Made by a program: the position numbers and the translations under genes. From contig VMCP01000219.1 in the NCBI GenBank assembly GCA_008081305.1, forward strand, positions 1-5,948: a DNA stretch of 5,948 nucleotides. Direction: 5' to 3'. The DNA is from Bacteroidota bacterium (GTDB lineage: Bacteria > Bacteroidota > Bacteroidia > NS11-12g > UBA955). Shown here piece by piece: positions 1 through 5,948 of this stretch; positions within the stretch are counted from its first letter, which is position 1; the number at the start of each line of letters is the position of its first letter. Below the pieces are notes generated by a model, which searched no databases, had not been told where the DNA came from, and saw nothing but the letters and a program-made list of their open reading frames with translations.

Positions 1-881
1 TCATCACAGGAAAAGACGTATTTATTTAAAGATTTACTAGAAACTTTACAGTTATCAGTAGTTCCATTTTCAATATCATTTACTGAAATCTGACATACCC
101 CAAAACTATTGAGATACGCATTGATCGATTTTGATCGGATTACTGGTGCGATTGTATCGATTACATTTATTCTGATTGTCTGAACTGAGGTGTTACCACT
201 CTGATCGATAATCGTGTAAAGCACTGAATTGGTCCCTAAATCAGTACAACCAAAATTTGTTTTACTAAGAAGCCGTTTAGTGATTTTACAATTATCAAAA
301 GAGCCCTTATCCACCATTGATGTATCTAACTTTACTGTACCGTTAGCATTCAGGTAGAGATCTAAGTTTTGATATTTAATAATGGGTTTAACCGTATCAA
401 TAACGTAGGCATGGGATTTTTGACTATGCGTATTACCAGAAATATCGGTAGCTGTAAACAGCACTTGATTTTTCCCCAATAGGGAGCAACCCACTGTATC
501 AATGTTTACATGAATTGATTTTAAACTACAATTATCTGATGTCCCATTATTGAATTGATTGGCGTTAAATATAGCTAATCCATTTGCGTTCAAATAGGCT
601 TTGGAACTTTTAACCACCGTCCTAGGAGATATGGTATCCTTTAAGGAGAAAGATGAATTCATTGAGGTAGTATTACCCAAAGAATCAGTGCCTTTTATTT
701 GTAAAACATTGGTACCCAAATTAGAACAGTTAAAGCTAGATTGACCTAATTCCAATTTAACTCCTCCACAGTTATCAAATGAGGAAGAATCTATCATGCT
801 TACATCCAAAACAAAAGATCCTGTGCTATTTAAATAAAATGAAGGTTGCTTTCTTAGCACTAAACTAGGAGGTAGGGTATC
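1..881 (-). repeat. HYR-like Ig-fold repeats, three complete and one cut by the window edge (gene B residues 650-942)
   Basis: Copies lie at 881-639, 638-399, 398-159 and 158-1. Equivalent landmarks are exactly 80 residues apart: D-N-C at 685-687, 765-767, 845-847 and 925-927; the second Cys at 701, 781, 861 and 941 (always 14 after the first); and G-N-T at 718-720, 798-800 and 878-880. Each copy opens with D-T-[LIV]-x-P and carries Y-L-N-[AS]-x-G about 11 residues later. The fourth copy is still open at position 1. The pattern resembles HYR/Ig-like modules common in Bacteroidota extracellular proteins; the exact family name needs a profile search. The regular 80-residue period suggests a rigid rod or stalk, which is inference. 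Confidence 0.8.
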
Positions 882-2828
882 GGAAGCTTTGATATTCACA
901 TTCAATGAATCCTGACAACCATTTTTATCCCTCAAAGTGACTAAATAACTCGAGGAGGGTAAATCAATAAACTTATCTGTAGATACAAACCCATTGGCAT
1001 TTAGTCTATAGGAATACGGGGTAATTCCTCCCTTAGCTTGTAATTCAATAGTTCCTGTTGAATCATCAAAACAAAGATTATCGGTTTTAGACTTTACAGT
1101 GAGTTCCAATTCCTTGGGTGAAATAATATGAAACGAATCACTTAATGAACATGTTTTTGCATCCACTATCGTTAGATAATGCTTGCCATCATTCAGGTTA
1201 AATACTACCGAGGAAACACTCAAAACCTTACCTACCTTATCCGTCCAATTATAGCCGTAAGGGGTGGTTCCTCCCTTAATGGTAGCCGATGCAGAACCTT
1301 TTTCACCAAAGCACTTCGGATCAAAATCAGTTAATACTAATTCAAGCGAATCAGGTTGTTTTAATTTGACCACCGAAGAGTCCAAACAACCTTTGGAGTC
1401 CTCAACAACAATCGAATAATCGCCTGCAGCCAATTTTTTAGCAATGCTGGCATTCAATTTATAGTTTTTTGGACCGTTAATGTTAACCTTCCATGGGTAT
1501 GTTCCTCCACTTGGATAAACTCTAATTTCACCGTCATTAGATTTGAAGCAGTTTAAATCCACTGAATTTACAGAGGATTGTAATTCTGCAGGAGAATTTA
1601 CCTGAATTGTCTTAACCAGTTGACAGAGGTTGGAATCCTTAATGATTACCGTATAACTTCCGTTCCCAAGGTTAAGTCTATCCCTAGTTTTTACACCATC
1701 CGACCACTGGAAGACATAAGATCCAATCCCGCCCGAGGTATTCAATTTAATTGTCCCTAGGCTCTCACCAAAACATATGTTATCGGTTTTTGTAACAGAT
1801 ACGGTGAGTTTTGTAGGCTGAGAAATAATGAGTGTATCAGTATCTTCACAACCATTGTCATCTATTACATTTAACGTGTATTCTCCAGCAATACCATTGG
1901 TAATATTTGACGTCGCAATCGTCGAACTCTCAATCCCCCATTGAATACTGTAAGGTTTATTCCCCCCTGATATAGATGAATTAATGGTGGCATCATTGCC
2001 GCCAAAACATGAAACATGCTTAATTATAGCTCCTTTTGCAATAAGCGAATCAGGTTGTAATATATTCACCTTTGCCTCGCTCGTACAAGTACCTATAGAA
2101 TCTGATATATATACTCTGTAAGCACCTGATTTTAATCCGTTCAGATTAAATTGTTGGCTTGAAAATGAATCAGGACCAATCCAATTGAGTTCTAAAGCCG
2201 TGTATTTGGATTGTACGTTTAACGTGATTTCTCCGTTTTGATCTCCGTAGCAACTGACATCAGTTTTAGTAAGTGTAGTTTCTATACTATCCGTATATCC
2301 AATGGAAATTATAGTATCCACGGAACATCCAAGTGAGTCTGTGAGTGAAAGACGATAAGAACCGTGAATGATATTACCCAACTGAGGATTGGTAGATAAT
2401 AACACTCCTTCTGAATACCAACTTACACTGTAGCTACCTAAATTATTCAACACGCTGTCCAATTTGGACGAACCATCTTGACTATAGCCACATGTAGCAT
2501 CCTGTTTTGAAACAAACAGCTCCATCTCCTTAGCGGAAACAATATGGGTAGTGAGTGTATCTGTTCCACCTGATGAATCTATCACCTTTAATGCATAAAC
2601 ACCACCAGGCAAACCACTAAAAACTGGGCTCGACTGTGTATCCGAGTTACAGATATAAGTGTACGGCGGGGTACCATTACTTACGGATAAACTAATAGAA
2701 CCGTTAGAATCTAAATAACAGGTTTCATTGACTCGACTTTGAACTGATAAACCAATCACCTGAGATTTTGCATGGTTTATTACCAGTAAGAGGAATAATG
2801 AAATCAATATTTTTAGAACCCTCATCAT
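1..2828 (-). CDS. Exported SprB-repeat / HYR-like-repeat surface protein (3' end missing)
   Basis: Reading the minus strand from 2828 gives 942 uninterrupted codons to the left edge with no stop, so the C-terminus is outside the window. Residues 1-22 form a Sec signal peptide. Residues 24-649 are eight SprB-type repeats, with a T-D-x-x-C-[FY]-G start, an S-G-G-x-x-P-Y-x-x-x-W middle and a G-x-Y-x-[VL]-x-[VI]-x-D-x-x-G-C end. Residues 650-942 are three complete and one partial HYR-like Ig-fold repeats, with D-T-[LIV]-x-P, Y-L-N-[AS]-x-G, D-N-C and [TI]-D-x-x-G-N-T motifs. SprB repeats are named after the Flavobacterium gliding adhesin SprB, but the rest of this protein does not match SprB closely enough to use that symbol. 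The start overlaps the stop of gene A as ATGA; a second ATG directly follows (2825-2823) and could be used instead. The protein is probably a surface adhesin or filament; the substrate is unknown. A T9SS sorting domain is expected beyond position 1. Confidence 0.92.
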   Translation of the reverse strand, partial: MMRVLKILISLFLLLVINHAKSQVIGLSVQSRVNETCYLDSNGSISLSVSNGTPPYTYICNSDTQSSPVFSGLPGGVYALKVIDSSGGTDTLTTHIVSAKEMELFVSKQDATCGYSQDGSSKLDSVLNNLGSYSVSWYSEGVLLSTNPQLGNIIHGSYRLSLTDSLGCSVDTIISIGYTDSIETTLTKTDVSCYGDQNGEITLNVQSKYTALELNWIGPDSFSSQQFNLNGLKSGAYRVYISDSIGTCTSEAKVNILQPDSLIAKGAIIKHVSCFGGNDATINSSISGGNKPYSIQWGIESSTIATSNITNGIAGEYTLNVIDDNGCEDTDTLIISQPTKLTVSVTKTDNICFGESLGTIKLNTSGGIGSYVFQWSDGVKTRDRLNLGNGSYTVIIKDSNLCQLVKTIQVNSPAELQSSVNSVDLNCFKSNDGEIRVYPSGGTYPWKVNINGPKNYKLNASIAKKLAAGDYSIVVEDSKGCLDSSVVKLKQPDSLELVLTDFDPKCFGEKGSASATIKGGTTPYGYNWTDKVGKVLSVSSVVFNLNDGKHYLTIVDAKTCSLSDSFHIISPKELELTVKSKTDNLCFDDSTGTIELQAKGGITPYSYRLNANGFVSTDKFIDLPSSSYLVTLRDKNGCQDSLNVNIKASDTLPPSLVLRKQPSFYLNSTGSFVLDVSMIDSSSFDNCGGVKLELGQSSFNCSNLGTNVLQIKGTDSLGNTTSMNSSFSLKDTISPRTVVKSSKAYLNANGLAIFNANQFNNGTSDNCSLKSIHVNIDTVGCSLLGKNQVLFTATDISGNTHSQKSHAYVIDTVKPIIKYQNLDLYLNANGTVKLDTSMVDKGSFDNCKITKRLLSKTNFGCTDLGTNSVLYTIIDQSGNTSVQTIRINVIDTIAPVIRSKSINAYLNSFGVCQISVNDIENGTTDNCKVSSKSLNKYVFSCD
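882..2759 (-). repeat. Eight SprB-type repeats (gene B residues 24-649)
   Basis: Repeats lie at 2759-2523, 2522-2283, 2282-2043, 2042-1806, 1805-1581, 1580-1344, 1343-1107 and 1106-882, each 75-80 residues. Copies 4, 5, 7 and 8 are closest to the family, with SGGNKPYSIQW, SGGIGSYVFQW, KGGTTPYGYNW and KGGITPYSYRL in the middle. Copies 2 and 3 have lost the GG-x-x-PY element. Cys pairs sit at residues 113/168, 193/248, 274/327, 352/402, 427/481, 506/560 and 586/638, 50-55 residues apart; copy 1 instead has C37 and C60. Junctions often read Q-P-D-S-L or similar (PDSL, PTKL, PAEL, PDSL, PKEL). Repeats of this family build the elongated part of gliding adhesins and related T9SS cargo. Confidence 0.87.
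2763..2828 (-). other. Sec (type I) signal peptide of gene B
   Basis: Residues 1-22 have a short positive n-region (MMRVLK), a hydrophobic core (ILISLFLLLVI) and a polar end NHAKS followed by Q-V. A20-x-S22 fits the -3/-1 rule, so cleavage is likely after S22. There is no Cys near the cleavage point, hence no lipobox: the product is not a lipoprotein. The presence of this signal supports 2828 (or 2825) as the true start and shows that gene B is a separate protein, not a frameshifted continuation of gene A. Confidence 0.85.
2825..2828 (-). promoter_or_regulatory. ATGA stop/start overlap, likely translational coupling
   Basis: On the minus strand the sequence CGATGATGAGG contains the gene A stop TGA (2827-2825) nested between two in-frame ATG codons of gene B (2828-2826 and 2825-2823). 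Using the first gives a 4-bp ATGA overlap, using the second a 1-bp overlap. No AGGAGG-like site precedes either, which is normal in Bacteroidota. The arrangement leaves no room for a separate leader and suggests that ribosomes finishing gene A restart on gene B. The geometry is seen directly; coupling is inferred. Confidence 0.75.
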
Positions 2829-5800
2829 CGAATCAAACTTACTTTAGAGTTAAAGGTTTTTCGTGAATTATTGTTGTCAGTCACCACCAAAACTACTTGA
2901 TAATTCCCCATTGGCAGTTTATCTATTCCGTTATACAAGTTACCATTCCAAGAATCCAAGATATCATTCGATTTAAAAACCTCTGTTCCATTCTCGTTAT
3001 AAACCATCCATGTTGCGTACTTTATAGAATGAAAATTTCCCCTGATATGGAATTCATCATTTAGTTGATCATCGTTTGGTGAAAACGCTGAAGGAATTAA
3101 GATGTTATAATCAGGCCAAATGTATAATGGGTAATAAGCGGTATCGTAGCAATAATCATAAGATCCAACCACTAATGATACATTATACCACCCAGTATCT
3201 AAGTACTCATGAAAAACCTCACGCTCATCAAAGATTATATCGGAATTATCACCAAAGTCCCATTCATGTGTGTAAGCCCCATAACTTGAATCTCTGAAAC
3301 CTACTCGATTCTTTAGAATCGTTGCACGTCCGGTGAATTTCGAAATACCCGCTTCTGGATTTGGATAAACGTCTAAAGTATCCTGGAATTCGTATTTACA
3401 ACCTTTATCTGAGAAAATCTTTAAACCTATTCCATACCTACCGATATATTGATATCTATGATTTGGTACTGAGTCTGAATACAATGACCCATCTCCCATA
3501 TTCCAACGATATTCTTTTATCTCCCCCGAGTTAATATCTGGCTCAAAATCTATGGTCAGCAGCTCATTTAAACATGGATTTTCAAAGTCAATTAATGCTT
3601 CCGGTGTTGGATGTACAACTACTTTAAATGTATCACTACCTAAACAACCAAATTCATTTTCTACTATCATCTCAACATCAAACGTTCCATCATCAATGAA
3701 CTCTTGCTCGATGTAGTTTCCACTACCAAAAGAGCCATCATCGAAGTCCCATGTTACATTATCATATTCTTTATAGAGATTTTCGAACTTGAACAAGTTT
3801 GACTCTAAACATTGCTGTGGAAGATTCGATATAATCTTTGTTTTGGGTAAAGGATTGACTTGATAATCTACTGTTGACGTATCTAAACAACCAAATTCAG
3901 TAACTGCAATCAACCTAATCTTATACGAACCAGGAGTCTTAAACACAGGTGAAACAACCTCTTCATCTATAATCACTGTATCGGAGTAAATCCAACGATT
4001 GGATGCGTTGAAACCTGAATTTGAAACATCTGATAGTCGAATATCCTGTTCATTTAAGCATACTCTTACGCTATTTTTATCTATTCGGGCTTCTGGCATA
4101 GCAAAAACGACTACCTGACCATCACTCGTATCTCGGCAGTTGTGAGATGTTTCTGTGATTAATCGTATTCTATAAACTCCCGTATCTCCGTATTCATAAC
4201 TCTGTGGTGAATTATCAAATACCGTATCTATAAATCCATTACCGTAATCCCAAGAGTATAAAATGATTTCATCCCCTGAAACTCTCGAGTCGTTACCAAA
4301 ATCGAATGAATTACCAAATAAACAGTCAGATGAATCTAGAACCCTCAACCTTGAATCCCCCTGTGGATGAATGGTAACTATACGCGTAAATGAATCGATA
4401 CAGCTTTCATCTGTTTCTCCCTTAAGTGTGATTTTATAAGCACCATCATCTGAGAAGCTATAATTCAAGGTATCTGATACTCCTGACTTCTGATCATTAA
4501 CATGCCAAGTGTATTTAACACTTTCAACTCCGTTGTAGCTTGATTGATTAATGAAACCAAACTGGTTTCCAACAAGACAACGCTCAAATGTATCCGACAC
4601 AAAGTTAATGGCGGGATTTTCTGTAGCTCGTATTACTTTATCAATCGTATCGGTACAACCAAAATCTGAAATACTCACTAACTCAACCGTATAAATACCA
4701 GCGGATTTGTATGAATGTCGAGATATTTGTTGTGTAGCAAAGCTTCCGTCACCAAACGACCAATATTCACTTTGGCTACCAAATGGAATTACACTTTCGC
4801 TCTGATAGATAAAATCATTATTCACCAAACATTGAATTGAGTCATTAATGGAGAAATTGGATGTTGGATGAGGGTATAAAGTTACAAAGTCAACCAATGT
4901 ATCAATACACCCACTCGAGGTTGACCCTATTAATTGAATAATTTTGGCTCCGAATGAAGGAAAAGAAAAAGACGGATTTTGTTTATTCTGTATAAGGGTT
5001 GTGTCAAAATACCAATCATATCTAAGAGTATCTGATGAATTAATACTTGAAGTATTCGTGATTTCAATACGATTATTTTCCAAGCACTGCTCATAGTTGT
5101 TAACCGAGAAATTTAGATTTGGCTCTTCAAATACTTCCACCATTTTTGAAGTAGTATCAGCACATCCAAAACTCGAAGAGGCTATCAAAGTACATTCGTA
5201 GTTACCGGAAGACCCATAAACCCAATCTGGGTTTTGACTGTTCGAAGTAAAATCATTGCCAAAGCTCCATTGAAAAGAGAGTGTTCCATTTTTAATGGTT
5301 GACTGGTTATTGGGTGTGAATCTATGTCCATTAAAGCACTGCTGAGAGTCATTCACTGAAAATTTAGCCACAGGGTCTGGGTGCACATAAATCTCTTTTT
5401 CAATACTATCATAACAACTATGCTGACTGAATGACACAAGTTTCACAATAAATGTATCTGCATTAGAATAACTATGTTTCGTTGAAATAGAAGTTGAAGA
5501 GTTGCCATCCCCGAAGTACCACAGGTATTTGAGAGAATCACTACCTGCAATAGAACTATTATTCGCAAATTCAAATTCATTATTGCGTAAACAAGTGGAT
5601 TTTGGAGATGGAGAGAATGCCGGTTTGGGCTGATTGTAAACCTGAACATTTTTAATCAAACTATCCATACAACCAAATATGGTTTCACCGTAATACTTTA
5701 CAGCTTTAATTCCTGTTGTTTGATACGACACTTTTGATATCAAGGCGCTATCTACAGCCCCTCCATCATGTACGAAATAATAATTGGTTTTAATACTATC

Positions 5801-5948
5801 CTCGTTAATCGAGGTTCCTTCAAATACAAATTCGTTACCATAGAGACACATGGCTGACTTCTGTATATCAAATCCCATGTTGGGTTCTGAATAAACTAAT
5901 ACAGAAGCTGATACAGTATCTGCACATCCAAAGATAGTTTTTGCAACT
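2825..5948 (-). CDS. Large PKD-repeat surface protein with T9SS type B C-terminal sorting domain (5' end missing)
   Basis: This is the 3' portion (1040 codons plus stop) of a secreted giant repeat protein. The Met at 5878 is not the real start: 23 further in-frame codons up to the window edge encode the end of another repeat (FGCADTV...SEPN), so the N-terminus lies outside. Eleven complete PKD-like repeats follow, at 5878-3104. Each has QC or a similar Cys near residue 11, a W/Y-x-FGDG-like turn in the better preserved copies, an H-x-Y...G-x-Y-x-V strand and a [FS]GC-x-D[TS] end. The last 92 residues form a gliding-motility-associated (CHU_C, type B) C-terminal domain, which in this family directs export across the outer membrane by T9SS. 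Gene B starts within its stop codon, so the two are probably co-transcribed. A role in adhesion or motility is inferred from the family; no ligand can be named. Class assignment is firm, specific function unknown. Confidence 0.93.
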   Translation of the reverse strand, partial: VAKTIFGCADTVSASVLVYSEPNMGFDIQKSAMCLYGNEFVFEGTSINEDSIKTNYYFVHDGGAVDSALISKVSYQTTGIKAVKYYGETIFGCMDSLIKNVQVYNQPKPAFSPSPKSTCLRNNEFEFANNSSIAGSDSLKYLWYFGDGNSSTSISTKHSYSNADTFIVKLVSFSQHSCYDSIEKEIYVHPDPVAKFSVNDSQQCFNGHRFTPNNQSTIKNGTLSFQWSFGNDFTSNSQNPDWVYGSSGNYECTLIASSSFGCADTTSKMVEVFEEPNLNFSVNNYEQCLENNRIEITNTSSINSSDTLRYDWYFDTTLIQNKQNPSFSFPSFGAKIIQLIGSTSSGCIDTLVDFVTLYPHPTSNFSINDSIQCLVNNDFIYQSESVIPFGSQSEYWSFGDGSFATQQISRHSYKSAGIYTVELVSISDFGCTDTIDKVIRATENPAINFVSDTFERCLVGNQFGFINQSSYNGVESVKYTWHVNDQKSGVSDTLNYSFSDDGAYKITLKGETDESCIDSFTRIVTIHPQGDSRLRVLDSSDCLFGNSFDFGNDSRVSGDEIILYSWDYGNGFIDTVFDNSPQSYEYGDTGVYRIRLITETSHNCRDTSDGQVVVFAMPEARIDKNSVRVCLNEQDIRLSDVSNSGFNASNRWIYSDTVIIDEEVVSPVFKTPGSYKIRLIAVTEFGCLDTSTVDYQVNPLPKTKIISNLPQQCLESNLFKFENLYKEYDNVTWDFDDGSFGSGNYIEQEFIDDGTFDVEMIVENEFGCLGSDTFKVVVHPTPEALIDFENPCLNELLTIDFEPDINSGEIKEYRWNMGDGSLYSDSVPNHRYQYIGRYGIGLKIFSDKGCKYEFQDTLDVYPNPEAGISKFTGRATILKNRVGFRDSSYGAYTHEWDFGDNSDIIFDEREVFHEYLDTGWYNVSLVVGSYDYCYDTAYYPLYIWPDYNILIPSAFSPNDDQLNDEFHIRGNFHSIKYATWMVYNENGTEVFKSNDILDSWNGNLYNGIDKLPMGNYQVVLVVTDNNNSRKTFNSKVSLIR
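2828..3103 (-). other. T9SS type B C-terminal sorting domain of gene A
   Basis: The last 92 residues match the gliding-motility-associated C-terminal domain pattern. They open with IPSAFSPNDDQLNDEFHIRG (family: IPNAFTPNGDGxNDxFxIxG), then YNENGTEVFKSND (family: FNRWGExVFxSxx), SWNG (family: WDG), LPMGNYQVVL (family: P.GxYxYxI) and a terminal KVSLIR. In this family the domain is the signal recognised by the T9SS, and for SprB-like cargo it works with a PorP/SprF-type outer-membrane partner. Three family positions are altered here: RWG is ENG, WDG is WNG, and NGDG is NDDQ. Confidence 0.9.
3104..5948 (-). repeat. Array of eleven complete PKD-like repeats plus the tail of a twelfth (gene A)
   Basis: Protein-level tandem repeats lie at 5878-5624, 5623-5369, 5368-5117, 5116-4862, 4861-4610, 4609-4355, 4354-4091, 4090-3842, 3841-3599, 3598-3353 and 3352-3104, with lengths 85, 85, 84, 85, 84, 85, 88, 83, 81, 82 and 83 residues. 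Bases 5948-5879 hold the end of the preceding repeat. The FGDG-type turn is good in repeats 2, 5, 9, 10 and 11 (FGDG, FGDG, FDDG, MGDG, FGDN), weak in 3 and 7, and lost in 1, 4, 6 and 8. Most repeats begin with a Cys pair partner at about residue 9-11 and end with a second Cys near residue 65-73. The copies are diverged in DNA, so this is an old duplication series. Such beta-sandwich repeats usually act as stalks or ligand-binding modules of surface proteins. Confidence 0.9.

Noticed and set aside
2834..2841. TAAGTTTG on the minus strand, matching the Bacteroidota -7 promoter element TAnnTTTG
   Set aside because: It lies only 5 bases before the gene B start, so transcription would begin at or inside the start codon; no TTG element is seen at the right distance upstream; it also encodes the conserved V-S-L end of gene A.
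2800..2850. One gene split by a frameshift
   Set aside because: Gene A ends with a complete sorting domain and gene B begins with a clear signal peptide, so these are two proteins, not one broken frame.
3076..3297. 73-codon plus-strand reading frame
   Set aside because: It lies wholly opposite the sorting domain and last repeat of gene A, has no recognisable motif, and is rich in residues expected from antisense reading.
5443..5649. 68-codon minus-strand reading frame
   Set aside because: It is an out-of-frame shadow of PKD-like repeats 1 and 2 of gene A with no domain features.
5876..5878. ATG as the start of gene A
   Set aside because: It lies inside the repeat pattern (EPN-MGFDIQ aligns with EEPN-LNFSVN), has no signal peptide after it, and the frame is open for 23 codons upstream with repeat-like sequence.
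1..5948. CRISPR array or DNA tandem repeats
   Set aside because: The periodicity of about 240-255 bases is at protein level only; corresponding copies differ at most synonymous positions, and no identical repeats with unique spacers are seen.

Overview
The whole window is protein-coding on the minus strand. It holds parts of two very large, repetitive cell-surface genes that overlap by 4 bp, each running off one edge. The base composition is AT-rich. A type IX secretion (T9SS) type B C-terminal domain, PKD-like repeats, SprB repeats and HYR-like repeats occur together, and no clear Shine-Dalgarno sequence precedes the one visible start. This points to a Bacteroidota bacterium of the Flavobacteriales/Cytophagales kind; the sequence alone does not allow a finer placement.

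Layout in the direction of transcription (right to left): (1) 5948-2825 is the 3' part of an upstream gene, here gene A. It has the tail of one repeat, eleven complete PKD-like repeats of 81-88 residues, and a 92-residue C-terminal domain of the gliding-motility/CHU_C type that ends ...VSLIR-stop. The first in-frame Met at 5878 is internal to the array; the frame stays open to the window edge and the true start is outside. (2) At 2828-2825 the start of the next gene overlaps the stop of gene A as ATGA. (3) 2828-1 is the 5' part of gene B: a signal peptide, eight SprB-type repeats of 75-80 residues, then three complete and one truncated HYR-like Ig-fold repeats with an almost exact 80-residue period. 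No stop is reached by position 1, so its C-terminus (expected to carry a sorting domain) lies outside.

The two genes look like one transcription unit encoding a pair of exported, probably disulfide-stabilised and possibly O-glycosylated surface filaments or adhesins. Gene A should be exported by T9SS through its C-terminal domain. Gene B carries a Sec signal, and its repeat families are typical of T9SS cargo. Their ligand or biological role (gliding, attachment, biofilm, predation) cannot be read from this sequence. There is no intergenic space, RNA gene, mobile element, CRISPR array, terminator or credible promoter in the window.
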